64,000 bases of DNA from Mesorhizobium sp. (GCF_023954305.1 NZ_JAMLIG010000001.1:1860001-1924000), one strand, 5' to 3'; positions 34,802 to 43,808 are shown, counted from the first letter of the stretch. Notes: generated by a model from the sequence alone, not told the origin. Program-made: numbers and translations.

Positions 34802-35746
34802 AGACCTTCACAGAGTCCGACCGCCTTGCCCACAGCCCTCGTCATCGAACAGCTCCTCAACGGCCTGCAGCTCGGCGTCATGCTGTTCCTCATGGCGGCC
34901 GGGCTGACGCTGATCTTCGGCGTCATGGGGCTGATCAACTTGGCGCACGGCTCGCTCTACATGGTCGGGGCCTTCGCCTGTGCGGCGGTCGCGGCCTGGA
35001 CCGGCTCGTTCTGGCTCGGGCTGATCGCCAGTCTCGCCGCCGCGGCCGCGGCGGGGGCGATCATGGAGATCACCGTCATCCGGCGGCTCTACGAGCGCGA
35101 CCATCTCGACCAGGTGCTGGCCACCTTCGCGCTGATCCTGGTCTTCTCCGAGGGCACGCGCTGGCTGTTCGGCTCCTTCCCGCTCTATCTCGACATCCCA
35201 TCCGCGCTCACCGGCGCGGTGGCGCTGCCCGGCGGCGTGTTCTACCCGGTCTACCGTCTCGCCATCATCCTCGTGGGCCTCGCGGTCGCCGTCGGCCTCT
35301 GGCTGCTGATCTCGCGCACCAGGCTCGGCATGCGCATCCGGGCCGGCGAGAGCGACCGCGAAATGATCGGCGCGCTCGGCGTCGACATCCGCACGCTCTA
35401 CACGGTCGTCTTCGCGCTGGGCGCAGCACTTGCCGGTCTCGCCGGGGCGCTGGTCGGCGCGCTGCAATCCGTGCAGGTCGGCATGGGCGAGCCGGTGCTG
35501 ATCCTCGCCTTCGTGGTGATCGTCATCGGCGGCATCGGCTCGATCAAGGGCGCCTTCCTCGGCGCGCTGCTGGTCGGCGTGGTGGACACCATGGGCCGCA
35601 TCTTTTTGCCGCAAGTGCTCGCCGCTCTTCTCGGTCCGGCCCCTGCCGCCAGCCTCGGCGGCGCGCTGTCGTCGATGCTGATCTACATCGTCATGGCGGC
35701 GATCCTGGCGTTCCGGCCGAAAGGCCTGTTCGCAGCGGGGGCATGA
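34793..35746 (+). CDS. livH: Branched-chain-type ABC transporter permease (LivH)
   Basis: 317 residues, about eight membrane helices. 'QLLNGLQLGVMLFLMAAGLTLIFGVMGLINLAHG' and 'GMRIRAGESDREMIGALGVDI' are LivH signatures (the latter the ATPase-contact EAA-like loop). The start is uncertain: the ATG at 34793 lies inside the palindromic repeat with GAAGGG 4 nt upstream; a TTG at 34826 is an alternative that would remove 11 residues without losing the first helix. Partner permease livM begins 4 bases after its stop. Confidence 0.93.
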   Translation: MRGRPSQSPTALPTALVIEQLLNGLQLGVMLFLMAAGLTLIFGVMGLINLAHGSLYMVGAFACAAVAAWTGSFWLGLIASLAAAAAAGAIMEITVIRRLYERDHLDQVLATFALILVFSEGTRWLFGSFPLYLDIPSALTGAVALPGGVFYPVYRLAIILVGLAVAVGLWLLISRTRLGMRIRAGESDREMIGALGVDIRTLYTVVFALGAALAGLAGALVGALQSVQVGMGEPVLILAFVVIVIGGIGSIKGAFLGALLVGVVDTMGRIFLPQVLAALLGPAPAASLGGALSSMLIYIVMAAILAFRPKGLFAAGA

Positions 35747-35750
35747 CGGC

Positions 35751-36719
35751 ATGACCCGCGAACGCGTCCTCACCCTCGTCCTCCTCGCAACCCTCCTCGC
35801 CCTGCCTTTCGCCGCGCAGGGGCTCGGCTATCCGTTCTACACGACGCTGGCGACCCGCATGGCGATCCTGGCGCTGGCCGCGACCGGCCTCAACATCGCG
35901 CTGGGGCTGGGCGGGCTGGTGTCCTTCGGCCACGCCGCCTTCTTCGGCATCGGCGGCTATGCGGCCGGCATCGTCGCGACGCATGCGATGAATGCCGAGC
36001 CGCTGCTCGGCATGGACGTGCCCGCCTCGATGCCGCTCGTCTGGCTCCTCGCAGCCCTCGCCGCCGGCGTCGTCGCAGCGATCACCGGCGCGATCAGTCT
36101 CAGGACGTCGGGCGTCTATTTCATCATGATCACGCTCGCCTTCGCGCAGATGATCTTCTACTTCGCCATCTCCTGGAAGGCTTATGGCGGCGAGGACGGG
36201 CTGTCGATCGCGCTGCGCAACGGCTTTCCCGGCATGAACACGGCGGTGCCCCGCGACCTGTTCCTGATCGCCTTCGCCCTGCTGCTCGTCGGACTGCTCG
36301 TCTTCTGGCGGGTGCGCGTCTCGCGCTTCGGCGCGGCACTCCAGGCGGCCCGCCAGAACGAGCTGCGCGTCGCGGCGATCGGCATCGAACCCTTCCCGAT
36401 CCGGCTCGCCGCCTTCGTGCTCTCGGCGATGATCGCGGCGGTCGCGGGCGCCATGTTCGCCGAGCTCAACCGCTTCGCCAGCCCCTCCATGCTCGCCTGG
36501 CCGATGTCGGGGGAGCTGATCGTGCTGATCATCCTCGGCGGCACGGGCCGGCTCGCCGGCCCGGTGGCCGGCGCCATGCTCTACGTGATGCTGGAATACT
36601 GGCTGGGATCAATCACCGAGCGCTGGCAGTTCTTCCTCGGCCTGACGCTGCTCGGCGTCGTCCTCTTCGCGCGCGGCGGCATCGTCGGGCTGATCGCCGG
36701 AAAGGCCCGCCATGGCTGA
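35751..36719 (+). CDS. livM: Branched-chain-type ABC transporter permease (LivM)
   Basis: 322 residues, multi-spanning. 'LALAATGLNIALGLGGLVSFGHAAFFGIGGY' is the typical LivM core, and 'FGAALQAARQNELRVAAIGI' is the coupling loop contacting the ATPases. It overlaps the next gene, livG, by 8 bases. Inner-membrane half of the importer with LivH. Confidence 0.95.
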   Translation: MTRERVLTLVLLATLLALPFAAQGLGYPFYTTLATRMAILALAATGLNIALGLGGLVSFGHAAFFGIGGYAAGIVATHAMNAEPLLGMDVPASMPLVWLLAALAAGVVAAITGAISLRTSGVYFIMITLAFAQMIFYFAISWKAYGGEDGLSIALRNGFPGMNTAVPRDLFLIAFALLLVGLLVFWRVRVSRFGAALQAARQNELRVAAIGIEPFPIRLAAFVLSAMIAAVAGAMFAELNRFASPSMLAWPMSGELIVLIILGGTGRLAGPVAGAMLYVMLEYWLGSITERWQFFLGLTLLGVVLFARGGIVGLIAGKARHG

Positions 36720-37461
36720 GGCGGTGCTCGAACTGCGCGACCTGGAAAAGAGCTTCGACGCGCTCAAGGCAACCGATGGTGTCTCGCTGACCTTGAAGCC
36801 GGGAGAGATCCACGCGCTGATCGGCCCCAACGGCGCCGGCAAGACGACGCTCATGCACCAGATCTCCGGCGCGCTGAGGCCCGATTCAGGGTCGATCCGT
36901 TTCCTCGGGCGGGACGTCCTGCCGCTCGGCATCGCGGCGCGGGCGCGCCTCGGTCTCGGGCGCACCTTCCAGGTCTCATCGCTGATCCCGGAATTCTCGG
37001 CGCTGCGCAACGTCATGCTGGCGGAGCAGGCGCGCCAGGGCTCCAGCTTCCGCTTCCTGGGCAACGTCATGCATGACCGGACATTGCTCGAGGCAGCCGG
37101 CTCGGCGCTGGACCGTGTCGGCCTGACCGACCGCGCGTCGGTTCCGGCGGCGGAACTGTCGCATGGCGAGCGCCGCCAGCTTGAGATCGCAATCGCCATC
37201 GCGCTCGGCGCGAAGGCCTTCCTGCTCGACGAACCGATGGCCGGCATGGGTCCCGAAGGCTCGCGCACCCTCACCGCCCTCCTGGACAAACTGCGCGCCG
37301 AGGCGCCGATCCTGCTCGTCGAGCACGACATGGACGCCGTCTTCGCGCTCGCCGACCGCGTCTCCGTGCTGGTCTACGGCCGTATCATCGCCACCGGCTC
37401 GGTCGCCGAGATCCGCAACGACCCCGCGGTGCGCGAGGCCTATCTCGGGGATGGAGCATGA
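36712..37461 (+). CDS. livG: Branched-chain-type ABC transporter ATP-binding protein (LivG)
   Basis: 249 residues. Walker A 'GPNGAGKTTL', signature 'LSHGERRQLEIA', Walker B 'AFLLDEPMAGM' and the switch His in 'VEHDMDAV'. The short C-terminus with 'AEIRNDPAVREAYLGDG' is LivG-like. It couples ATP hydrolysis to import together with LivF. Separated from livF by a 135-bp palindromic element. Confidence 0.96.
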   Translation: MAEAVLELRDLEKSFDALKATDGVSLTLKPGEIHALIGPNGAGKTTLMHQISGALRPDSGSIRFLGRDVLPLGIAARARLGLGRTFQVSSLIPEFSALRNVMLAEQARQGSSFRFLGNVMHDRTLLEAAGSALDRVGLTDRASVPAAELSHGERRQLEIAIAIALGAKAFLLDEPMAGMGPEGSRTLTALLDKLRAEAPILLVEHDMDAVFALADRVSVLVYGRIIATGSVAEIRNDPAVREAYLGDGA

Positions 37462-37494
37462 GAGTAGCGGCTCAGCATGTTCCGGAGCATCGGC

Positions 37495-37629
37495 GCTGCC
37501 CCTCACCTGCCTGCCGGCATCCTCTCCCCGTAAGGACGGGGAGAGGTGGGCAGCTCCGGCGCCCGCGCACACCCTTCGCGATCCCCCTCTCCCCGCCCTT
37601 GCGGGGAGAGGGTAGGGGTGAGGGGCAGC
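37495..37629. repeat. Nested palindromic repeat element between livG and livF
   Basis: Perfect 13-bp terminal inverted repeats GCTGCCCCTCACC (37495-37507) and GGTGAGGGGCAGC (37617-37629) enclose two hairpins with CCTCTCCCC/GGGGAGAGG cores. Same style as the elements at 30280 and 34680. It lies between operon genes without breaking either. Confidence 0.88.
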
Positions 37630-37651
37630 GCAGGCTCTGGAAGGTGCGCGC

Positions 37652-38338
37652 ATGACCCTCCTCTCCGTCCGAAACCTCGAGGCCTCCTATGGCGTCAGCC
37701 AGGCGCTGTTCGGCGTCGATCTCGCGGTCGGCGAAGGCGAGGTCGTGGCACTGATGGGCCGCAACGGCATGGGCAAGACGACCACCGTCCGCGCCGTCTG
37801 CGGACTGATAGCGAACCGGTCCGGCGCGATCGGCTTCGCCGGCCGCGAAATCATCCGCGAGAAGCCGTTCCGCATCGCCAGGCTCGGCATCGGCCTGGTG
37901 CCGGAAGGGCGGCGCTGCTTCCCCAACCTTACGGTGCGGGAGAATCTGCTCGCCGCCGCGCGGCCGGGCAGATGGACGATCGAAACCGTGGCCCAACTGT
38001 TTCCCCGGCTTGGCGAGCGTCGCGACCAGTATGCCCGCACGCTGTCGGGCGGCGAGCAGCAAATGCTGGCGATCGGCCGCGCGCTGATGACGAACCCGAG
38101 GCTTCTGCTCCTCGACGAGGCGACGGAGGGACTGGCGCCCACCATCCGGCGCGACATCTGGAACGCGATCCGCCGGCTCAAGGCGGACGGCCAGTCGATC
38201 CTGGTGATCGACAAGACGATGGTGGAGTTGCTACCCGTCGCCGACCGCTGCGTCGTGCTCGAGAAGGGCCGGACCGCCTGGACAGGGCGGCCGCACGAAC
38301 TGACCGCGGAACTGCAAGACCGCTATCTCGGCGTCTGA
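37652..38338 (+). CDS. livF: Branched-chain-type ABC transporter ATP-binding protein (LivF)
   Basis: 228 residues. Walker A 'GRNGMGKTTTVR', signature 'LSGGEQQMLAIGRAL', Walker B 'LLLLDEATEGLAP', and 'DKTMVELLPVADR' where the switch His is replaced, as usual in LivF. GGAAGG lies just before the ATG, only 22 bases after the palindromic element. Last gene of the liv operon. Confidence 0.95.
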   Translation: MTLLSVRNLEASYGVSQALFGVDLAVGEGEVVALMGRNGMGKTTTVRAVCGLIANRSGAIGFAGREIIREKPFRIARLGIGLVPEGRRCFPNLTVRENLLAAARPGRWTIETVAQLFPRLGERRDQYARTLSGGEQQMLAIGRALMTNPRLLLLDEATEGLAPTIRRDIWNAIRRLKADGQSILVIDKTMVELLPVADRCVVLEKGRTAWTGRPHELTAELQDRYLGV

Positions 38339-38398
38339 ACCGGGAGCGGAGGCCGGCGTTCGGATGAGGCGGGCGCTCAGGCAGGAGGAAGAAGAAGC

Positions 38399-39277
38399 AT
38401 GAGTGCGCAGGCTTCGCTCACGAAGGCCGGCTTGTGGATGGCGGGTTGGCTGACCCTGATGCTGCTGATGAGCGTTGCCGGCCGCGCCGCAACGATCGAG
38501 ATCGACATTTTCCAGATCATGGAAATGCGGGCCATCATCGGACTTGTCATGCTCTGGCCGCTGATCCATGCCGCCGGCGGCCTAAGGGCGATGCGCAGCC
38601 GCGTCCTCGGCCAGCACATCGGCCGCAACGTCGTGCACTACTTCGCCCAGTACGCCTGGCTGCTGGCGCTGACGATGATCCCGCTGGCGCAGCTGATCTC
38701 GATCGAGTTCACCATGCCGGTGTGGACGGCGATCTTCGCCGGCCTGTTCCTTGGAGAGCGCATCGGCGGGCTGAAGATCGCCTCGATCGTACTCGGCATC
38801 CTCGGCGTCGCCGTTATCGTCCGCCCGGGCCTCGACCATGTCGACCCTGGCCAACTGATCGCACTGGTCATGGCCGTCGGCTTCGGCATTTCGGTGACGA
38901 TGGTGAAAGGGCTGACGCGCCACGACAGCGTGGTCAAGATCATGTTCTGGATGCTAGTCATCCAAGGCCTTATCGGCTTCGTACCGGCTCTCTGGGTATG
39001 GCGCTGGCCGTCGGCCGAGGCCTGGGCGTGGATCGTGGTGATCTCCGCCTGCGGCACCTTCTCGCATTACTGCATGGCAAAGGCGATGACCTATGCCGAC
39101 GCGACCGTGGTCATCCCGATGGATTTCCTCCGCGTGCCGCTATCCGCGGCGTTGGGCTTCCTGCTCTACAGCGAGGCGCTGGACGCCTGGACCGTCGCGG
39201 GAGCTGCCTTGATCCTGTTCGGCAATCTGCTCAACCTCAAGGCCGCAGCGCCGCGCAACACCGACGCTACCGGCTGA
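38399..39277 (+). CDS. DMT-family (EamA) transporter
   Basis: 292 residues, ten predicted helices in two EamA repeats; 'LGERIGGLKIASIVLGILGVAVIVRPG' ends the first and 'YSEALDAWTVAGAALILFGNLLNL' the second. Drug/metabolite transporter superfamily; the substrate cannot be read from sequence. It starts 60 bases after livF in the same direction and may be co-transcribed. It overlaps the 3' end of the convergent GntR gene by 11 bases. Confidence 0.9.
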   Translation: MSAQASLTKAGLWMAGWLTLMLLMSVAGRAATIEIDIFQIMEMRAIIGLVMLWPLIHAAGGLRAMRSRVLGQHIGRNVVHYFAQYAWLLALTMIPLAQLISIEFTMPVWTAIFAGLFLGERIGGLKIASIVLGILGVAVIVRPGLDHVDPGQLIALVMAVGFGISVTMVKGLTRHDSVVKIMFWMLVIQGLIGFVPALWVWRWPSAEAWAWIVVISACGTFSHYCMAKAMTYADATVVIPMDFLRVPLSAALGFLLYSEALDAWTVAGAALILFGNLLNLKAAAPRNTDATG

Positions 39278-39953
39278 ACAGGTCGGGGTTCTCCGACGCG
39301 AAAGAGGCCAGCAAGACGTCGACATTGTCGAGATGGCTGCGCATCGCGTCGGCCGCACCCTCGCTGTTGCCGGCGCGGATCGCCTCTACGATCGCGGCAT
39401 GCTCCCGGAAAGTCAGTTCGGTACGGTGCAGGCTGCCGAGCATGCGCCGGACGCGGTCGAGTCCGGCGCGAGCGGCATCGATCGTCGCGGTCACATAGGG
39501 ATAGCCCAGTTCCTGCTGCAGGATGGCGTGGAACTCGACGTCGAGATTGTAGTAGGCGGTGTCGTCGCCCGCCGCCAGCGCGGCCCGCTGAGCGGCGATG
39601 TTCTCCTCCAGCCTGTCCATCCGGGGCGGGGTGCGGCGCGCCAGCTCCCGTACCGTCTCCGCTTCGAGCGCGCGCCGGATCAAGAGATTCTGCCGCACAT
39701 CCTTGAGGCTGATACGACTGACTCGCGTGCCGCGCTGTGGCAGCACCTCGACGAATCCCTGCGCCGCCAGCCGGCCGAGCGCCTCGGAGACGGGAAAGCG
39801 CGACACCCCCAGCCTCTCGCAGACAAGGTTTTTGTCGACGAACTCGCCCGGCCGCAACTGGCGGTGAACGATCGCGTCGCGCAGCGCGCTGTAGACGCGC
39901 TCGGTCGTCGAGCCTCGCCCGGTACGCTCGAGTGGCTGGAGAAAGCTATACAT
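39267..39953 (-). CDS. GntR family (FadR subfamily) transcriptional regulator
   Basis: 228 residues. N-terminal wHTH (about 18-80, 'VCERLGVSRFPVSEALGRLAAQGFVEVLPQRGTRV') and an FCD C-terminal domain with metal-binding His in 'DVEFHAILQQ', 'REHAAIVEAI' and 'RSHLDNVD'. Ligands of this class are usually organic acids. It is divergent from the aldose-1-epimerase-like gene, with 124 bases between, so it may control that gene or the liv/DMT genes. Confidence 0.9.
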   Translation of the reverse strand: MYSFLQPLERTGRGSTTERVYSALRDAIVHRQLRPGEFVDKNLVCERLGVSRFPVSEALGRLAAQGFVEVLPQRGTRVSRISLKDVRQNLLIRRALEAETVRELARRTPPRMDRLEENIAAQRAALAAGDDTAYYNLDVEFHAILQQELGYPYVTATIDAARAGLDRVRRMLGSLHRTELTFREHAAIVEAIRAGNSEGAADAMRSHLDNVDVLLASFASENPDLFSR

Positions 39954-40077
39954 GCGGACGAAGACCCCCTGTTTCGACCGCTCGCATCGACTTCAAATTG
40001 CACAACCCCGCATGCTTCGGATAGTCAACCACATATCACATTCCCGGGCGACCGAGGAAACTAACCAACGGTAGGCC

Positions 40078-40965
40078 ATGGCGCAGGACATTCGCTTGAC
40101 CTCGGCCAACCTTGCCGCGAGCGTATCAACGATCGGCGCGGAATTGGTCAGCCTGGCCCACAGCCGCCATGGCGAGATGCTGTGGCAGGCTGATGCCGCT
40201 TGGTGGGACCGTTCGAGCCCGATACTTTTTCCTGTGGTCGGCCGCTGTGCCGGCGATAGTATCCGCGTCGGTGCGACCGACTATCCCATGCCGCTGCACG
40301 GATTTGCACATTCGATGGAGTTTGCAGTCGTCGCAAGTGCTGACGACCGCTGCCTCCTGCGGCTTGAGGACACGCCGGCGACCCGGCGACACTATCCCTT
40401 CGCCTTCCAGCTCGACATCGCCTACCTCCTCCGGGGTGACGACCTCTCGGTCGAAGCGACTCTGCGCAATCCAAGCGGCGCGTCCTTACCCGCGAGCTTC
40501 GGATTCCACCCCGGCTTTCGCTGGCCGCTCGCGCCGGGCATTGCGAAGGAACGCCACCAGATCGTCTTCGACGCCGACGAGCACCTCGACGTATCGCGCG
40601 CCCGCGACGGTCTGCTGCTTCCCGGCAGCTCGCCGGTCGACTTGCGGCACGGTGTCCTTCCGCTGTCCGAAACCCTGTTCGGCCAGGGTGCGATGGTGTT
40701 GCTTGGGCCGAAGAGCCGCCGCATCCGCTTCGGAGCGCCCGGAGCACCGTTGGCAGTCGACATCGGCTTCGGCAACCTGCCGTCGCTCGGCCTGTGGTCG
40801 AAGCCGGGCGCAGGCTTCCTCTGCATCGAGCCGTGGGCGGGACATGCCGATCCGGTGGGCTTCGACGGCGACATCTTCGGTAAGCCGGGCCTCGTCGCGC
40901 TCGGGCCGGGAGCCGAGGCCCGCTTCGCAATGCACCTAGCGATCCGGACCGGGGTTCGCCAATGA
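40078..40965 (+). CDS. Aldose 1-epimerase family protein
   Basis: 295 residues, galactose-mutarotase-like beta-sandwich. 'PMPLHGFAH' and 'SFGFHPGFRWPL' supply the two catalytic His and 'CIEPWAG' the catalytic Glu. It converts sugar anomers, or phosphorylated hexoses in the YeaD group. It stands alone between the divergent GntR gene and the trypsin. The specific sugar is unknown. Confidence 0.88.
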   Translation: MAQDIRLTSANLAASVSTIGAELVSLAHSRHGEMLWQADAAWWDRSSPILFPVVGRCAGDSIRVGATDYPMPLHGFAHSMEFAVVASADDRCLLRLEDTPATRRHYPFAFQLDIAYLLRGDDLSVEATLRNPSGASLPASFGFHPGFRWPLAPGIAKERHQIVFDADEHLDVSRARDGLLLPGSSPVDLRHGVLPLSETLFGQGAMVLLGPKSRRIRFGAPGAPLAVDIGFGNLPSLGLWSKPGAGFLCIEPWAGHADPVGFDGDIFGKPGLVALGPGAEARFAMHLAIRTGVRQ

Positions 40966-40973
40966 TGTCGAGA

Positions 40974-40997
40974 TCGCGGCGTCTCAGCCCGCCGCGA
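40974..40997. terminator. Possible hairpin after the aldose-1-epimerase-like gene
   Basis: TCGCGGCG and CGCCGCGA form an 8-bp stem with an 8-base loop, 8 bases after the stop. No T-run follows, so it may be factor-dependent or simply a stabilising 3' hairpin. Confidence 0.35.
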
Positions 40998-41223
40998 CCC
41001 TTCCGCCGGCATACGCCCGACGCAAATATCGTCTCCATTTCAATGGCATATGCATCCGGTTCCGCGACGGAAGCCTATGCCGCAAATAATCCCATATTGA
41101 CGCCAATCAATCTTGTCGGCTTTGCCTGACGAGTGTTTGATGGCTTTGGGTTTCGGAAGGCAAAGGGCGGGCGGCTTCGCAGGTCGCGTCCCGCCGCAAT
41201 GCAATGTCTCAGGAGGTACGATC

Positions 41224-42231
41224 TTGAAAATTTCATCTAGACTGACACGCAGCCTGGCGCTGCTTGTGCTTGGGGGCGGCACTGCTTTCGCCGCGCTGCC
41301 CGCCGCCGCCGAAGATGCGGCGCAGCGGCCTGAACTGTCGCCCATGACGCGCGTAACCGAAGCACGCGCCAAGGCCGAAGACGATCGAGTGGTCGGCGGA
41401 TATGCGACCGAGCAGGGCGAATATCCCTTCCAGGTCGCGCTGCTCTTCAGCGGTTCGCTGGACGAGACCGCCGACTCGCAACTCAACGCTCAGTTCTGCG
41501 GGGGCAGTCTGATCGCGCCACAATGGGTGCTGACGGCGGCGCATTGCCTGGTCCAGGCCGGCGCACCTATCAGTCCGGACGCCGTCGTGGTGCTTTCCGG
41601 CGCCACTGACCTCGCCGAAGGGACGCGCCATCCGGTCGAGGAAATCATCGTCCACGAGAACTATGACCAGTTCGCGCTCGACAACGACCTCGGACTGATC
41701 AAGCTTGCCACTCCGGCGAGCATAAAGCCGATCAAGCTGACCAGCGCAGACGTCGAGGACGGTCACGTGACCGTCACCGGCTGGGGACGGATGGAGAACG
41801 GCGGCTTCCCGCGCAATCTGCTGAAGGCGCAGATGCGGCTGTTCCCGAATGCCACCTGCAATTCCGGCATCAAGCGGATCTATGCCGACGACATGAAATA
41901 CGTGCTCTCGCGCTACATCGGCCGCTTCCGTATGTCGGAGGAGGCACTCGACCAGCTCGGCCCTGCGCTCGAGCCAGCGATGGGCGATCCCCTCACCGGC
42001 AATATGGTCTGCGCCGGCGAGCCAGACGGCGCGCGCGACGCTTGCCAGGGCGATAGCGGCGGGCCGCTGTTCTCGGAGGGCTCCGCCGGCCCGGTACAGA
42101 TCGGTATCGTCAGCTGGGGTGAAGGTCCCCTCGACGCCGAGATGCCCTGCGGCCATCGCAACGCCTACGGCGTCTACACGCGCATCGCCAAGTACCGGGA
42201 CTGGATCGCGCAGAAGTCAGGCGTCCGCTGA
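41224..42231 (+). CDS. Exported trypsin-like serine protease (S1A)
   Basis: 335 residues from a TTG start with AGGAGG 8 nt upstream. A signal peptide (about 1-29, 'TAFAALPAAA') is followed by a short propeptide ending in Arg55; 'VVGGY' after it is the usual activation site. His107 ('TAAHC'), Asp155 ('DNDLGLIKL') and Ser278 ('CQGDSGGP') form the triad; Asp272 sits in the S1 pocket, so Arg/Lys specificity is expected, and Asp277 is the Asp194 equivalent. Cys pairs 92/108 and 263/274 fit trypsin disulfides. 'GIVSWGEG' completes the fold. True eukaryote-like trypsins are less common in alphaproteobacteria. Confidence 0.92.
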   Translation: MKISSRLTRSLALLVLGGGTAFAALPAAAEDAAQRPELSPMTRVTEARAKAEDDRVVGGYATEQGEYPFQVALLFSGSLDETADSQLNAQFCGGSLIAPQWVLTAAHCLVQAGAPISPDAVVVLSGATDLAEGTRHPVEEIIVHENYDQFALDNDLGLIKLATPASIKPIKLTSADVEDGHVTVTGWGRMENGGFPRNLLKAQMRLFPNATCNSGIKRIYADDMKYVLSRYIGRFRMSEEALDQLGPALEPAMGDPLTGNMVCAGEPDGARDACQGDSGGPLFSEGSAGPVQIGIVSWGEGPLDAEMPCGHRNAYGVYTRIAKYRDWIAQKSGVR

Positions 42232-42253
42232 CCGCGACCCGATCGACCACGGG

Positions 42254-42283
42254 ACGGGCGGCTTCGGCCGCCCGTTTCCGGTT
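42254..42283 (+). terminator. Rho-independent terminator after the trypsin gene
   Basis: ACGGGCGGC (42254-42262), a TTCG tetraloop, GCCGCCCGT (42267-42275), then TTCCGGTTT. Perfect 9-bp stem, 22 bases after the stop. Confidence 0.8.
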
Positions 42284-42411
42284 TGGCAACCTCGCGGCCG
42301 GCGGGCCGATTGCTCGTTTATTCAAATTTTACCTTAATCTTAGCGACCGGTAGCCTGCTGGAACGATCAAGCCAAAGATGAGTTCACCTTTCGATGCGAG
42401 AGGCTTGGACC

Positions 42412-42633
42412 ATGATCGAGAAAGGCGAGAAAAGAGCTGGCGAGGAGGATCTGCGGGCGATGATCCACGCCCAGTTGCGGGATCCAGCCAACCGACATCA
42501 TCTGTCCCGGATGCCCGCTTTTCGCGTGGATTCGGATACGGATGAAGTCTTCTCCGATCTGCTCGAGCGGCTCGAAAGCGCCGAGATCGCGAGCGGCTCC
42601 AGGCATGGCGGGGGACGCCCGAAAACGAACTGA
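42412..42633 (+). CDS. Small hypothetical acidic protein
   Basis: 73 residues, soluble and helical, with a C-terminal 'EVFSDLLERLESAE' amphipathic segment and a basic tail. GAGAGG lies 8 nt before the ATG; an ATG 18 bases earlier has none. I do not recognise the family with confidence; the helical tail is loosely reminiscent of NepR anti-sigma factors, and the next gene is an HWE kinase, a class that feeds the general stress response. It converges with that kinase 8 bases away. Confidence 0.5.
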   Translation: MIEKGEKRAGEEDLRAMIHAQLRDPANRHHLSRMPAFRVDSDTDEVFSDLLERLESAEIASGSRHGGGRPKTN

Positions 42634-42641
42634 TCCGGCTT

Positions 42642-43646
42642 TCAGAAGAGACCGAGGTTCGAACGCGTCGCCACCTTCCACCGGTAGCCGTCTTCACCGA
42701 ACTCCACCTCGACATCGGCGTCGAGAGCGGCGGCAACCATGTCCACGATCACGGAATGCCCAAATCCCTTCTGCGCCGGCGGGGTGAGGGGGCCTACGCC
42801 GGACTCGATCCATTCGAGCGTAAGCGCATTCCCGGCGGCGCGCGACCAGTTCAGGGTCACGCGGCCGTCAGGCAGTCTGAGAGCGCCATATTTCAGGCTG
42901 TTGGTCGACAGTTCATGCAACGCCATTCCGAGCGTCTGCGCGGCCTGCGATGCAACCCGGACACGAGGCCCCGTCGATTGCAGCCGGCCGCCGGCGTCCT
43001 CGCCCAGATGTCCGAGCTGCGATGCGATCAGATCGGAAAGGTCGACGCCCGCCCAGTCGTTGCGCAGAAGAAGGTCGTTGCATGCCGCGAGGCCCCGCAG
43101 CCGGCTTTCGAAGGCCTTTCCGAAGTCCTCGAATGTCGAGTTCCTGGCGGTCTGCCGCGCCACCGCCTGAACCACGGTCAGGATGTTCTTCGTCCGATGA
43201 TTGAGCTCCCCCATCAGCATGCGGGTCCGCTCCTCCGCGGCGAGCTGGTCGCTGATGTCGGTGTTGACACCCGTCATCCCGAGGAACGTGCCATCTCTGT
43301 CGAAACGCGGGCGCGCTTCGGTCCGCAGCGTGCGATAGACACCGTCAGCGCGCTTGTATCGGGCCTCAACCGAAAAGGGCGTCTGCTCGGCCATCGCCTT
43401 CACGAATGGCGCAGACAATTTCTCGATGTCGTCGGGATGAAGAGTAGACCCCCAGTCGAACAACGAGAGGTCCTGCGGGTCGATGCCCCAGAAATCGCGC
43501 TGTGCCCGGTTCAGGAACACGCATTTCCCGTACTGGTCGCCCAGCCAGAGCATGGCGGGGGAATTCTCGGCCACCGCCTCTGCCAACTCTTCGCGCGATA
43601 CTTTCGCCGCCGATTCCGCCTCGCGACGGGACAGATCCGCTTCCAT
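42642..43646 (-). CDS. PAS-domain HWE-family sensor histidine kinase
   Basis: 334 residues. A PAS domain (about 24-135, 'MLWLGDQYGKCVFLNRAQRDFWG') is followed by the HWE kinase core: His150 in 'MGELNHRTKNIL', 'LHELSTNSLKYGAL' (N box) and 'TLEWIESG' (the W-x-E motif). The PAS may bind a cofactor; there is no LOV-type Cys motif ('NCRFLQ'). No membrane segment, so cytoplasmic. HWE kinases often phosphorylate PhyR or single-domain regulators; no response regulator is adjacent. Confidence 0.9.
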   Translation of the reverse strand: MEADLSRREAESAAKVSREELAEAVAENSPAMLWLGDQYGKCVFLNRAQRDFWGIDPQDLSLFDWGSTLHPDDIEKLSAPFVKAMAEQTPFSVEARYKRADGVYRTLRTEARPRFDRDGTFLGMTGVNTDISDQLAAEERTRMLMGELNHRTKNILTVVQAVARQTARNSTFEDFGKAFESRLRGLAACNDLLLRNDWAGVDLSDLIASQLGHLGEDAGGRLQSTGPRVRVASQAAQTLGMALHELSTNSLKYGALRLPDGRVTLNWSRAAGNALTLEWIESGVGPLTPPAQKGFGHSVIVDMVAAALDADVEVEFGEDGYRWKVATRSNLGLF

Positions 43647-43774
43647 GGGCAGCCCCTTGCAGCCGGCGCCCTGTACGCCGGTCTCAAATCCCTAATGCCG
43701 AAACCGACCTTCATCAACAACGCGTTGCTCTTTGCCGGCTTCCTTTGCGTCATTTCGCAAAAGACACCCGTCAA

Positions 43775-43808
43775 CGCGAAAACGGCGCCGCTTTCGAGGC
43801 GGCGCCGT
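43775..43808 (-). terminator. Rho-independent terminator after the DUF2852 gene
   Basis: ACGGCGCCGC (43782-43791) and GCGGCGCCGT (43799-43808) pair perfectly with a 7-base loop; read leftward, the stem is followed by TTTTCGCG. It sits 29 bases beyond the end of the leftward gene at 43837. Confidence 0.78.

Noticed and set aside
30280..37629. CRISPR array or transposon formed by the repeats
   Set aside because: The repeats are three isolated palindromic units without spacers, transposase or target duplications.
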